64,000 nt of DNA from an uncultured Eubacteriales bacterium (GTDB taxonomy: Bacteria > Bacillota > Clostridia > Oscillospirales > CAG-272), in contig CATWNM010000006.1 in the NCBI GenBank assembly GCA_958352145.1, positions 1 to 64,000 of the forward strand, written 5' to 3'. The notes below the pieces were generated by a model that made no database searches, was not told where the DNA came from, and saw nothing but the letters and a program-made list of their open reading frames with translations. Both the position numbers and the translations under genes were made by a program. Each line of letters opens with the position of its first letter. Position 1 is the first letter of the stretch. This document shows, piece by piece, positions 51,447 to 61,157 of the stretch.

Positions 51447-52598
51447 CTAAAAATCCAAAATTTCCGACAAAATATAATTGCTGACATACATGCCTTTCGG
51501 CGTAAAGGCACAGTGCTTTCCGTCCAGGAGAAGAAAGCCGCCGCTTTTATATTTTTCAAGCTTTTTTCCGTATTTGGCCATAAAATCCCGGCCGAATGCC
51601 GCGCGGTAGTCTGCAAAATCCACGCCGGAAAACAGGCGCAGGCGCAGCATGACATATTCGGTTTCCTGCGTGAACACGTCAATATCGCTGCATTCGGCCA
51701 GAATGCCCGCAATCCCGCGCGGCGTTTCCATCTCCCGCATATACGCTTCCATATCCGAAACATAGGCGTACCGCTGATTTTTGAAATACGAATGCGCTGA
51801 GACGCCGAAGCCAAGATAAGGCTGCCCTGTCCAATACCGCATATTATGCCGGGAAGCAAAGCCCGGCCGGGCAAAATTGCTGATTTCATAATGGCCATAC
51901 CCGGCCGCGCGCAGCGCCGAATCTGCAGCGCGGTACATCGCGTATTCCGCTTCCTCGCCCGGCAGCGGCAGCCGCTCCCGCTCCTGCCAAAACCGCGTTC
52001 CCTCCTCGATCTTCAACCCATAGGCCGATATATGCTCCGGCGAGAGCGCGCTCACAAAGCGCAGCGTCTCGGCAAAGCTCTCCTTTGTCTGATAGGGGAT
52101 GCCGTACATCAGATCCACATTGATATTTTTAAAACCCGCCGCGCGCGCCGCGCGGAAGCTTTCTTCAAAATCCGCGCGGGTGTGTACGCGGCCGAGCGCG
52201 CGCAGTTCCCGGTCCGAAGCGCTTTGCAGTCCAAGCGAAAGGCGGTTGATTCCAGCGCGCCGCAGCGTGCGCAAGCCGCGCTTGTCCACCGTACCGGGAT
52301 TGGCCTCGATTGTGATCTCCGCATTCTTTTCCACCGAAAAATTTTCAAATACGCAGTTCATCAGTTCCCGAAGCTGTTTTCTTTCCAAAAGCGTCGGCGT
52401 ACCGCCGCCGATATAAACCGTATCGACCGAATATTCCCGCGCAGCCGCCTCAAAATCCTGCATATTGAGCATCAGCGCGTTCAGATAGCGCGATACCTCG
52501 GCCCGCTCCCTCGGCGGATGCGAGCAAAAATCGCAGTACGCACACTTGCTTTTGCAAAACGGTATATGAATATAAATGCCCAAACGCTGCTTTTCCAT
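51447..52598 (-). CDS. hemW: HemW-type radical SAM protein
   Basis: The 383-residue protein begins RLGIYIHIPFCKSKCAYCDF with the CxxxCxxC iron-sulfur motif, and has YIGGGTPTLL and EANPGTVD. HemW is a haem chaperone once annotated as an oxygen-independent coproporphyrinogen oxidase; the extra Cys of true HemN (CxxxCxxCxC) is absent here, as the fourth position is Phe. It is 25 bases after lepA, a common gene pair in Firmicutes. Confidence 0.93.
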   Translation of the reverse strand: MEKQRLGIYIHIPFCKSKCAYCDFCSHPPRERAEVSRYLNALMLNMQDFEAAAREYSVDTVYIGGGTPTLLERKQLRELMNCVFENFSVEKNAEITIEANPGTVDKRGLRTLRRAGINRLSLGLQSASDRELRALGRVHTRADFEESFRAARAAGFKNINVDLMYGIPYQTKESFAETLRFVSALSPEHISAYGLKIEEGTRFWQERERLPLPGEEAEYAMYRAADSALRAAGYGHYEISNFARPGFASRHNMRYWTGQPYLGFGVSAHSYFKNQRYAYVSDMEAYMREMETPRGIAGILAECSDIDVFTQETEYVMLRLRLFSGVDFADYRAAFGRDFMAKYGKKLEKYKSGGFLLLDGKHCAFTPKGMYVSNYILSEILDF

Positions 52599-52623
52599 GC
52601 TCCCTCCATACCCGGTATGCCGG

Positions 52624-54447
52624 TCAATCGCCGTCGTCCAGTTTCAACACAGCCATAAAAGCCTCCGGCGATACCTCGACCGAACCCAGCCGGCGCATCT
52701 TCTTTTTCCCCTCTTTTTGCTTTTCCAGCAGTTTTTTCTTGCGCGTAATGTCTCCGCCGTAACATTTGGCAAGTACGTCCTTGCGCATAGCCTTGACCGT
52801 CTCGCGCGCGATGACGCGATTGCCGATGGCCGCCTGGATTGGCACCTCGAAAAGCTGGCGCGGTATATTCTCTTTCAGCTTTTCCGCAATTTTTCTGGCG
52901 CGTGGATAAGCCTTGTCCTCGTGCACGATAAACGACAGCGCGTCCACCTGCTCGCCGTTCAGAAGAAAGTCGAGCCGGACAAGTCTTGAAGGCCGGTACT
53001 CCGCAAATTCATAATCCAGCGAGGCATAGCCCTTGCTGCGGCTCTTCAGCGCGTCAAAGAAATCGTAGATGATCTCATTGAGCGGCAGGATATAATGCAG
53101 TTCCGCACGGGTCGTCTCAATATATTTCATATCCAGAAATACACCGCGCTTATCCTGACAAAGCTCCATGATTCCGCCGACATACTCGACCGGCGTGATG
53201 ATGTTTGCCCGCACGACAGGTTCGAGCGCTTCGGAGATCGCTTCCGGAGCCGGATAATTTGTAGGGTTGTCAATCAAAACCGTCTCTCCGCTGGTCAGCC
53301 GAAGCTGATAGACAACGCCGGGCGCAGTCGTAATCAGATCCAGATTGAACTCCCGCTCCAGCCGCTCCTCGATAATCTCCATATGCAAAAGGCCGAGAAA
53401 TCCGCAGCGAAAGCCAAAACCGAGCGCCACAGAGGTCTCCGGCTCAAAAAGAAGCGACGCGTCGTTGAGCTGCAGTTTTTCAAGCGCGTCGCGCAAATCT
53501 CCGTAGCGCGCGCCGTCCGCCGGATAAATCCCCGCATACACCATCGGCTGCACCCGCTTGAAGCCGGGCAGCGGCTCAGACGCGCCGCCCTCCGCGAGTG
53601 TAACGGTATCGCCCACGCGGGTATCGCCCACATACTTGATGCTCGCCGTGATATATCCGACCTCCCCGGCTGAGAGTTCCCCGCACTTTTTCAGGCCGAG
53701 CGGCTCCATCGTACCGACCTCCACGACGTCGAACTCGGCTCCGGTGCTCATCATCCGGATGCGGTCTCCGGGACGGACCCGCCCGTCCATGACGCGGACA
53801 TAGACCACCACGCCGAGATAGCTGTCATAATAGGAATCGAAAATCAGGCATTTCAGCGGCGCACTTTCCTCGCCGCTGGGCGCGGGTATATCGCAGATGA
53901 TTTTGTCCAGCACATCCCCGATGTTCAGTCCGGTTTTGGCGGACACAGCGGGACAGCCCTCCGCTACGATGCCAACCACGTCCTCGATCTCGGCGCGCAC
54001 TTTTTCCACATCCGCGCTCGGCAGATCGATTTTATTAATCACCGGAACGATCTCAAGACCCGCATCCGCCGCAAGGTAAGCGTTCGCCAGCGTCTGCGCC
54101 TCGATCCCCTGCGTCGCGTCGACGACCAGGAGCGCGCCCTCGCAGGCGTTAAGGCTGCGCGACACCTCATAATTGAAATCGACGTGGCCAGGCGTGTCGA
54201 TCAGATTCAGGATATATTGCTCGCCGTCGGGCGCAGTATAATCGAGCTTGACCGCGCGCGCTTTGATCGTAATGCCGCGCTCCCGCTCCAAATCCATGTT
54301 GTCAAGCAGCTGCTCCTCCATCTCTCGGGAAGTAACCGCGCGGGTATATTCAAGAATCCGGTCGGCCAGCGTGGATTTGCCGTGGTCGATATGGGCAATG
54401 ATAGAAAAATTCCGGATATGCTGTTGCTTTTCGCTCACTTTTCGCAC
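52624..54447 (-). CDS. lepA: Elongation factor 4
   Basis: The 607-residue ribosome-bound GTPase has IIAHIDHGKSTLADRI (G1), DLERERGITIKA (G2), IDTPGHVDF (G3) and VINKIDLP (G4), plus the LepA-specific C-terminus (RKKKLLEKQKEGKKKMRR). The first codon is probably GTG at 54447; a second GTG three codons on is an alternative. Its promoter overlaps the end of the next gene upstream. Confidence 0.96.
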   Translation of the reverse strand: MRKVSEKQQHIRNFSIIAHIDHGKSTLADRILEYTRAVTSREMEEQLLDNMDLERERGITIKARAVKLDYTAPDGEQYILNLIDTPGHVDFNYEVSRSLNACEGALLVVDATQGIEAQTLANAYLAADAGLEIVPVINKIDLPSADVEKVRAEIEDVVGIVAEGCPAVSAKTGLNIGDVLDKIICDIPAPSGEESAPLKCLIFDSYYDSYLGVVVYVRVMDGRVRPGDRIRMMSTGAEFDVVEVGTMEPLGLKKCGELSAGEVGYITASIKYVGDTRVGDTVTLAEGGASEPLPGFKRVQPMVYAGIYPADGARYGDLRDALEKLQLNDASLLFEPETSVALGFGFRCGFLGLLHMEIIEERLEREFNLDLITTAPGVVYQLRLTSGETVLIDNPTNYPAPEAISEALEPVVRANIITPVEYVGGIMELCQDKRGVFLDMKYIETTRAELHYILPLNEIIYDFFDALKSRSKGYASLDYEFAEYRPSRLVRLDFLLNGEQVDALSFIVHEDKAYPRARKIAEKLKENIPRQLFEVPIQAAIGNRVIARETVKAMRKDVLAKCYGGDITRKKKLLEKQKEGKKKMRRLGSVEVSPEAFMAVLKLDDGD

Positions 54448-54544
54448 CCTTTGCCTTTAAATAAATTGATTCCGCAGAAGCGGTTCCCAGAGCGGCGCTT
54501 TGCATGAAATCCGCCGCAGGGAAAACACCGCGGACCGTACAAAT

Positions 54545-54573
54545 AGTATATCAATTTTTTGTTTTCAAATCAA
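54545..54573 (-). promoter_or_regulatory. Promoter of lepA-hemW
   Basis: TTGATT (54568-54573) and TATACT (54545-54550) with a 17-base spacer, about 98 bases before lepA. Confidence 0.7.
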
Positions 54574-55523
54574 GAGCCGGAAAAATTATTTTTGCCGTGC
54601 CGTCCGCTGCTCCCCGCAAGAAAGCTTTTTTGATTTCCGACCTGTACGACGTCCGTCGGTTTCAGATGGCCCAAAAGTAGCGGAGAGTCCGGATCGTGCA
54701 GCTTGTAATTTTCAAAGGCTTTTTGCGGATTTATGTTGGCGTAGCAATATTTACAGCCGTTCATACAGGTGTCATAGGCACCAACGTCCCGCGTCTCAAT
54801 ACAGCCGCAGCCCGGACGTTTGCCCTTGTGCTTTAGGGAACGGAACCGGATATGGTTTGCGCCGCCTAAGATATCCAGCGTGATGCAGCCCGATAACTGA
54901 ACGCCGTAACAGGTAAAATCCCCGCACAAGCCGCAAGTTTGAACCGGCATACCAAACTTTTCGGCCGTTCGTCCAAACCCCTTTGCAAGCGTTTCTTTAT
55001 CCGTGTCCGTCAGCGGGATCAACTGCGGCATATTTGCCCGCACCTTTTTGTACATTTCAACAAAATTGAAAATACAGCGGTCGATATGGGGGAAAAGCCG
55101 CTCCGCCATCTCCTCAAAAGCCGACAGATGCGCCTGTGCGGTATACTTTTCGGTCAGCAAAACCGGATCATACCGCCAGGCGACCCGCTCGCGTCCTACA
55201 ATTTCAGAAAGCCGGATCAGCGTTTCCACGCTTTTTGAAACCGGCGGCACACCCGGTTCCAAATCTTTGCCGTACGCCGTGATCGTATAATAAAAATACG
55301 TATTGAAACGGTCCGCAATGCTCCGGATATGCGGAAGGATCGGCGTATAATTTTTAGAAAAGAATACAACGCAGTCCACGGCGTCAGGCGACAGCGCATA
55401 ACGAGTCACTTTATTTGAAAACAACGGATTGCGAGAGAGCACATATCCCTCCGAAAAGCGTTTCAGCAGCCAATCTGTATAAAACTGCACGACATCCGTA
55501 CGCCCGCTGACATTCAGAATCAT
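54570..55523 (-). CDS. DUF1848 radical SAM-like protein
   Basis: This 317-residue protein starts MILNVSGRTDVVQFYTDWL, as DUF1848 proteins do, and contains VVFFSKNYTPILPHI, VAWRYDPVLLTE and a C-terminal CMNGCKYCYAN (CxxxCxxC) as in spore photoproduct lyase-like radical SAM enzymes. Its substrate is unknown. I use the ATG at 55523 near AGGTTTTTT; a longer frame to 55634 is less like the family. A TATACT at 55613-55618 is a likely -10. Confidence 0.88.
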   Translation of the reverse strand: MILNVSGRTDVVQFYTDWLLKRFSEGYVLSRNPLFSNKVTRYALSPDAVDCVVFFSKNYTPILPHIRSIADRFNTYFYYTITAYGKDLEPGVPPVSKSVETLIRLSEIVGRERVAWRYDPVLLTEKYTAQAHLSAFEEMAERLFPHIDRCIFNFVEMYKKVRANMPQLIPLTDTDKETLAKGFGRTAEKFGMPVQTCGLCGDFTCYGVQLSGCITLDILGGANHIRFRSLKHKGKRPGCGCIETRDVGAYDTCMNGCKYCYANINPQKAFENYKLHDPDSPLLLGHLKPTDVVQVGNQKSFLAGSSGRHGKNNFSGS

Positions 55524-55736
55524 AAAAAACCTCCCGGCCCCGACCAATGCCGGCGCCAATATAAACTTACCCTGTCTCAAAAGCTGCATAAAACCGGCAC
55601 CGGGCGCTTTCCAGTATACCATACTTTTTTGCATCCGTCATCCGAAAACTGCTGTTTTTTTAAATTCGCGGCCGAAGTATTTTTTATAAAAAATCCGAAT
55701 ATTTCAATAGAATTTATTGAACATCCTTGCGCCGTA

Positions 55737-55765
55737 TTGAAAAGAGCGGCGTCAAATGCTATAGT
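55737..55765 (+). promoter_or_regulatory. Promoter of the secreted GH43 gene
   Basis: TTGAAA (55737-55742) and TATAGT (55760-55765) with a 17-base spacer, 37 bases before the ATG. Confidence 0.75.
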
Positions 55766-55802
55766 TTATACAAAAGCTTGGATAGTTACGGAGGTTTTAG
55801 CG

Positions 55803-58586
55803 ATGCAAAAACGGTTTTTATTGCTTTTGATGCCGCTGATCGGCGCGGCGCTGGCCATATGCCCGATCCTGGCTGCGGATACTGCCGAACCCACGGTTTA
55901 TGTGGCGGGGTGGGGAAACGACAGCGCGGCAGGTACCAGCGCCAATGCGCCGTTTAAAACCCTCTATGCCGCAGCGCGCGCCCTTCCCTCCGGCGGCCGA
56001 ATTGTCCTCTGCGGCGCACTGACTCAAGAGGCAACCGAACTGCCTGCCACAGACGGTCTTCTCACCATCACAAGCGTAGCCGATAAAGATTACCGCACAA
56101 CAGAGAACGGAAGCGCTGTTTTATACCTCGGCGGCAATCTTTCCCTGCGCGGTCCGGTTGAATTTGAAAACATCAATCTCACGGCGACTGTGAAAAATCT
56201 CGTCATCCTCTGTCACGGCAATTACACACGCATGGGCGAGGGGATCACCACCGCGGCCGTAGGTGAGGATGTGCTCTTGCCGGGTATTACCGCAGGTTCC
56301 ACCGGCGCAGCATCCTCCGACGGCGCCTATCTTGAAATTTGCAGCGGAGACTGGTACCGCATTCGCGGCGGCGCGCGCGGCACCTCCTCCGTAGCGCAAG
56401 AGGGCGATATCTTTATCACAATCCGGGGCGGCAGCTTCGGCAGCACGTTTGATCTCGGCGGCGATTCCCCCAGCATCGGAAACGCCTATCTGCGCGTATA
56501 CGGCGGACAGTTCAAAGCCAGCGTAAACGGCGCAAGCGCAGCCAATACCGACGGAAACATCACCGTCTCCCTATACGGCGGCAGTTTCAGTTCCGGAATC
56601 CGCATCAGCCGGGGCGGCACGCTGAACGGCAACTTTACCGTCAACGCTTTCACCAATCTGCCCGCTTCAGTCAGCGCCGGTACCGGTACGATGACCGGCG
56701 AAAAAACGTTAAATGTGCTTGAAGGAAAAACAGCCAATATCTCAGGTTTTACACGCCAAACGATAGAGGAAGCCGCCTATCAAGCCATGGTCGCGCAAGA
56801 AGAACAGCTTTTTAACGCAGCCAAAGTAGCCAAACTTCCGGAATCTGAAAATGCTTTTGAGAGCCGGGATATGACGCCATCGGGCAGTGCCGAAAAAATC
56901 GTGTTCGGCGCCGAAAATATAAACTACGGCGACTTGAACGATGACGGATACCTGTCGATCAATGATGTTCTGACAGCATTTCGGATGATAGTCTCAGGAA
57001 AATACGACGCAAAGGCCGATCCCAACTTCGACGGACGCATCACCTCCGAGGATGCCATGATGATCCTATGGGGTATCCTAAACGATCAGCGCCGTCTGTT
57101 TCCCAAAGCTCCGGAAAACCTGATTTCAAGTTCCCTTAATCTGTACGGGGGCGCTTCCGCAAACGGCGGTGCCATCGAAAAGGGATTTGCTTTCGGTTCA
57201 ACCTCCGAATACAATTATACCCTCTCTGCCGCAGGCATTCCCAAAGAACACGCCAAGATCGGCCTGTACTTCGGCTGCGATCTGTCCGTGGGACCGAGCG
57301 CGCTTGACGGCTACTACTTTGAAATTGACACCGATGCCTCTTCCGCAACGCTGTACACCGTGAAAAACGGCAGTTACCGCGTCACCGCCAAGCGCACAAT
57401 CGAAATGTTTGACACACCGGCACGGCTACGCGTGGTTTATCGCAATAACTGGGCGGATCTCTATTTTGAAAACAACATTTTTGACAACGCACCCTACCCG
57501 ATCTTCAACTTGGCGCTTCAGAGTGACGGAAACGGCGTCGGCCTGTATACGGAAAACGCGCGCGTTTCCCTGCCGGCCGTCACAGCCGCGGAAAACCTCC
57601 CCGAGAGCAGCTACACAAACACGCTGCTCGAGCAATTCACCGATCCGGAAATTTTCTTTGCGGACGGACGCTATTACCTCTACGGCACGCAGTCAAGCAC
57701 CCAAAACAGCGGGGTAAAATGCTATTCTACAACCAATTTTTCTACATTCCGGGACGAGAGCTTCGCCCTGCGCGCCGGGGACGCTTTCGGAGACGGTGTT
57801 TTCAAAGCGGCGAACGTGGTTTATCACGACGGCCTGTACTATATGTTTTATATGGCGAAATCCAATGCGCTAGGCACCTCGGTCACTGCCTGCGCCTCAG
57901 CGCAGTCGCCGAATGGACCTTTTAAAAACGACGAAAAAACGCCGCTGACAAACGACAGCGATTTTATCGGCGGCCAGCCCTTTATAGACACAGACGGAAC
58001 CGTTTATCTGATCTATACCCGCACGACGGGCGGCAACCGCCTCTACGGCGCTGAAATCTCCCTTTGTGACGGGAAAGCGGAAATCGACCTTACCACGGAA
58101 AAGCTTTTGCTGGAACCGACCGAACCGTGGGAAAATGCCAAAGCCTCGGTTGTGGAATGCGGGTATATCATCCGCCACGGGAACCTTTATTATCTATTGT
58201 ATTCCGGCGGAAACTACAACTCGACATACGGCACGGGCTACGCAGTCTCCGAACATCCTCTCGGGCCTTATGAAAAATACGAAAAAAATCCGATTCTGAC
58301 CTCAAACGATCAAGCGTTCGGCGTCGGCGCCGCTACCGTTTTCACGTCGCCCGACAGCAGCGAGCACTTCATTTTGTACCTGCGCAACTTTTCCCCGACG
58401 GTCACAAGACCGCTCTGCACCGGCATGGACCGCATCAAATTTGTACGCTGCCCCGACGGCGGCCCGGATCTGATTTCCATCAGCGGACCAACCGTGACGC
58501 CACAGCCGGTTCCCTCCGGGCTTGACCGCATAGACGACGCCGTGTTCGATCCCGCAGCATATCAGGCGTCTCGGTTTATCTGGTAA
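55803..58586 (+). CDS. Secreted beta-helix/dockerin/GH43 glycosidase
   Basis: The 927-residue protein starts with a signal peptide (MQKRFLLLLMPLIGAALAIC, then AADTAEP). Residues 30-330 are a Gly-rich repetitive region of the right-handed beta-helix type (TVYVAGWGNDSAAGTSANAP, GGSFGST). Residues 376-432 look like a type I dockerin with two calcium loops (DLNDDGYLSINDV and DPNFDGRITSEDA). A lectin-like domain follows (about 440-600), then GH43 from about 605 with FTDPEIFFADG, TDGTVYLIYTR and VVECGYIIRHGNLYYLLYSG. It probably acts on arabinan or xylan at the cell surface. The internal dockerin is unusual. GGAGG precedes the ATG. Confidence 0.88.
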   Translation: MQKRFLLLLMPLIGAALAICPILAADTAEPTVYVAGWGNDSAAGTSANAPFKTLYAAARALPSGGRIVLCGALTQEATELPATDGLLTITSVADKDYRTTENGSAVLYLGGNLSLRGPVEFENINLTATVKNLVILCHGNYTRMGEGITTAAVGEDVLLPGITAGSTGAASSDGAYLEICSGDWYRIRGGARGTSSVAQEGDIFITIRGGSFGSTFDLGGDSPSIGNAYLRVYGGQFKASVNGASAANTDGNITVSLYGGSFSSGIRISRGGTLNGNFTVNAFTNLPASVSAGTGTMTGEKTLNVLEGKTANISGFTRQTIEEAAYQAMVAQEEQLFNAAKVAKLPESENAFESRDMTPSGSAEKIVFGAENINYGDLNDDGYLSINDVLTAFRMIVSGKYDAKADPNFDGRITSEDAMMILWGILNDQRRLFPKAPENLISSSLNLYGGASANGGAIEKGFAFGSTSEYNYTLSAAGIPKEHAKIGLYFGCDLSVGPSALDGYYFEIDTDASSATLYTVKNGSYRVTAKRTIEMFDTPARLRVVYRNNWADLYFENNIFDNAPYPIFNLALQSDGNGVGLYTENARVSLPAVTAAENLPESSYTNTLLEQFTDPEIFFADGRYYLYGTQSSTQNSGVKCYSTTNFSTFRDESFALRAGDAFGDGVFKAANVVYHDGLYYMFYMAKSNALGTSVTACASAQSPNGPFKNDEKTPLTNDSDFIGGQPFIDTDGTVYLIYTRTTGGNRLYGAEISLCDGKAEIDLTTEKLLLEPTEPWENAKASVVECGYIIRHGNLYYLLYSGGNYNSTYGTGYAVSEHPLGPYEKYEKNPILTSNDQAFGVGAATVFTSPDSSEHFILYLRNFSPTVTRPLCTGMDRIKFVRCPDGGPDLISISGPTVTPQPVPSGLDRIDDAVFDPAAYQASRFIW

Positions 58587-58643
58587 AAAATTTTCATATG
58601 CCGCGCACCGGCTTTTCGGCACACAGCACCGCGCGGCACTGCA

Positions 58644-58675
58644 AAAAGCGCTTTGGAAAATTCCAAAGCGCTTTT
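58644..58675. terminator. Bidirectional terminator between convergent genes
   Basis: AAAAGCGCTTTGGAA and TTCCAAAGCGCTTTT form a perfect 15-bp stem with a 2-base loop, with A and T tails on both sides. Confidence 0.9.
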
Positions 58676-58685
58676 AAAATTTCGG

Positions 58686-61157
58686 TCAGGCCGCATCGGC
58701 CTGCCGAGGCATATCTCCGTATTCCGCGATCACGCTGTAATTTTTGCCGTCAAAAATCAGCGCTGCGCCGCCGAGGTACGGATGCCGCCCGCCAAGATAG
58801 GAGGGCAGCGTCATGCAGCGGGCAAACAAATTTCGGCGCAGAAGCGCCTCGTCGTGCCAGGTTACATATAAAACATGCCTTGCGCGGTTCCACGGACTTT
58901 GCAAAAGCTGCATGATGCAGAAGCGTCCCGGATAGAAAATTCCCGCATACCAAAACCCGTCCTTTGTCATGCGCAGAGGACAATTTTCCTCAAGAATACG
59001 GTAAAACCGGCTGCCGTCCCGTCCCACAACAATCATGCTACAGTCGGAAAGGTCTGCCTCCCCGCCGGTCCGCGGTCGCTCATCGATCGGATACCAAACC
59101 GAAATTTCGGAAGTCAGACCGTTGGTCTGCGGCCGCGCAAAGGCATGCGCCGCCTCCATGACTGCCTCCGATGCGCCGGACGGCACAAAAATCCGCATCG
59201 GATCCATGTACACATCCAAAAGCCCGTTTCCCTTTGCGGATTCCTCCGGCGCGCCGGGGAACGGCGTTTGGCAAAATCCATGGCTGCCGTGCCGGAAATG
59301 CAGGCAGTTCTCCGCGGCGTTTGCAAATTCAAAGCGTTTCCCGTTCAGCCGGACTGTGAAAGCGCGGCGGTCGATAAAGGGCGGCAGCGTGACCGTCAGC
59401 CCACTGGCGCCGCTGAGCCGGATGTCTATAATGCTTCTGCTCGCATCCACCTGCAAAACACAGCGCTGCCGGCCCGGCGCGATCCCATGCAGGCGTATCC
59501 AATAGGCGGTCAGATGCCGGTTTCGGTCAGTGTAATAAGAAAACCGATACGGATAGACTTCCCTCTCCTGCATAAGAAGACCGGAAAGCGCCGCGGTGTT
59601 GATCCAGATCCGCTGAATCGTGAGGTGATTATGGCAGGGCGCGAGCAGCATTCGGATCGTTTCGGAATACTTCTTCCCCTCTTGGTAAAGCTTTTTGACG
59701 TCTGGATAAAATTCATCCGTCTCCGAGGTAATCAGCATGGTGGGGAGCGCGGACAAGTTGCGCATTTTTTTAATCTCGGCGCGGCCGGAAAGCGCATAAA
59801 CGCCCGCAAACAGATGCGGATAAGCCTGCGCCGCTGCCAGCGCTGCAGACGCGCCGTTGGAGTATCCGCCGATATAGATCCGGTTTTCATCCACGAGGAA
59901 TTTTCTTTGCAGATCGTCCAGCGCCGAAAACAGCGCGGTTTCTCCAATATAGCTGCCCATCGTCACGCCGCGCCCCGAAATATCCGCAACAATCAGATTA
60001 TCCAGCACCGAATCCGCAAGATGTTCGCCATAGGAACCGTACTCTTTGGTGCAGCAGAGCACAAGCAGCGGATATTTCCGGTCCGGGTCATACCCTTTAG
60101 GCAGCGTGATCCGGTAAAAATTGACGCTGCCGTCCAGCGGATCCCGAAAGAAAACACGCTTGTTGCCCGGCTCGTACAGCTTCCGCATATCCTTTTGTTT
60201 TGCCTCCCGCAGCATATCCTTGAGGATTTCCGCAAAAATCAGCCGGTTATACGGACCGCTTTCGGGCGCGCCGATCCGGCTGCACAGCCCCTCGACCGCT
60301 TCCCGGTAATACACAGGGCAGAGAGGCGAGGCCGCAAAGCGGCGCGCGCTTTCTGTAAGCTCGTCTATGCGCCGTTGGTACGCATACACATAGAGCCGCC
60401 GCCGGATCTGTGTTTTGTGCCCGTCCCGGTCTTTTCCCGAAAAGGTCATTTCAAGTCCGTTCAGACAGTCCGGACAATAAGAAAACCGCGTTCGGTCAAA
60501 CCGGTATACCCGGCCGAAGCGGACCCGCCTCGAGAGCACGCGGCGGCCCGTATCCAAATCGCGCATCTCCATCCAAATTTTCGCTTTTTTTCCATACTGT
60601 CTCTGATCGAGTCTAGTCAAAAGAAATTCGATCTGTTCTCGTTTTGAAATGTCCCGCTTTTCCATATACAGAGCAAATTCATGGCGAATAAGCGTGCGGT
60701 TCTCCTTCGCCGCCGCGGCAAAGCGCGCGGCGCTGTCCGCCGGTTCCATGCGGATCTGCGCCTCGTACGCTTCCTCCTGCCCAAGCGCATCCAGCCAAAA
60801 TGTGTTTTCTCCTTTTTTCAAGCGCACGACCAGCACCTGCGAACATACGCTGAATATATGGATCAATTCGCCGTTGCAGAAAATCTTCGTTCCCCGGTTC
60901 GCGCTCAGGAGCAAGGACAAAAAACGCGCCTCTTTGGCCCAAACCGTAAACCGCGCGCGCAAAACTGTATTCGGAAAACCGGCGGCGATCTGAAACCTGC
61001 CCGTTTTGTCCGCCTCGGCTTTGCCGCACGCAAGGCAGGCGCCGTAATCGCTGCCGGCGCTCATAAAGAAACGCGCGGGTTTCGGATGTACCGTATAGGA
61101 CAAATTCCGGAGCCAGGCGGCATCCGCATCATTTCTATAATTGTCTTTGTAATTCAT
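58686..61157 (-). CDS. Large esterase-like (alpha/beta hydrolase) protein
   Basis: The 823-residue protein has no signal peptide. Residues 40-140 look like a carbohydrate-binding or beta-sandwich region. The central part has YRITLPKGYDPDRKYPLLVL and IYIGGYSNGASAALAAAQAY with the nucleophile Ser near 433, then MLITSETDEFYP (acid) and LLAPCHNHLTI (His), as in feruloyl or acetyl esterases of the PHB-depolymerase type. The C-terminal 250 residues are unassigned. It may release acyl groups from plant polysaccharide, but its cytoplasmic location makes oligosaccharides a likelier target. Its ATG overlaps the nitroreductase stop by 4 bases. Confidence 0.75.
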   Translation of the reverse strand: MNYKDNYRNDADAAWLRNLSYTVHPKPARFFMSAGSDYGACLACGKAEADKTGRFQIAAGFPNTVLRARFTVWAKEARFLSLLLSANRGTKIFCNGELIHIFSVCSQVLVVRLKKGENTFWLDALGQEEAYEAQIRMEPADSAARFAAAAKENRTLIRHEFALYMEKRDISKREQIEFLLTRLDQRQYGKKAKIWMEMRDLDTGRRVLSRRVRFGRVYRFDRTRFSYCPDCLNGLEMTFSGKDRDGHKTQIRRRLYVYAYQRRIDELTESARRFAASPLCPVYYREAVEGLCSRIGAPESGPYNRLIFAEILKDMLREAKQKDMRKLYEPGNKRVFFRDPLDGSVNFYRITLPKGYDPDRKYPLLVLCCTKEYGSYGEHLADSVLDNLIVADISGRGVTMGSYIGETALFSALDDLQRKFLVDENRIYIGGYSNGASAALAAAQAYPHLFAGVYALSGRAEIKKMRNLSALPTMLITSETDEFYPDVKKLYQEGKKYSETIRMLLAPCHNHLTIQRIWINTAALSGLLMQEREVYPYRFSYYTDRNRHLTAYWIRLHGIAPGRQRCVLQVDASRSIIDIRLSGASGLTVTLPPFIDRRAFTVRLNGKRFEFANAAENCLHFRHGSHGFCQTPFPGAPEESAKGNGLLDVYMDPMRIFVPSGASEAVMEAAHAFARPQTNGLTSEISVWYPIDERPRTGGEADLSDCSMIVVGRDGSRFYRILEENCPLRMTKDGFWYAGIFYPGRFCIMQLLQSPWNRARHVLYVTWHDEALLRRNLFARCMTLPSYLGGRHPYLGGAALIFDGKNYSVIAEYGDMPRQADAA

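Noticed and set aside
58875..60647. 590-codon frame antisense to the esterase-like gene
   Set aside because: The sense frame has a clear GxSxG motif and coupling to its neighbour; the antisense frame has none.
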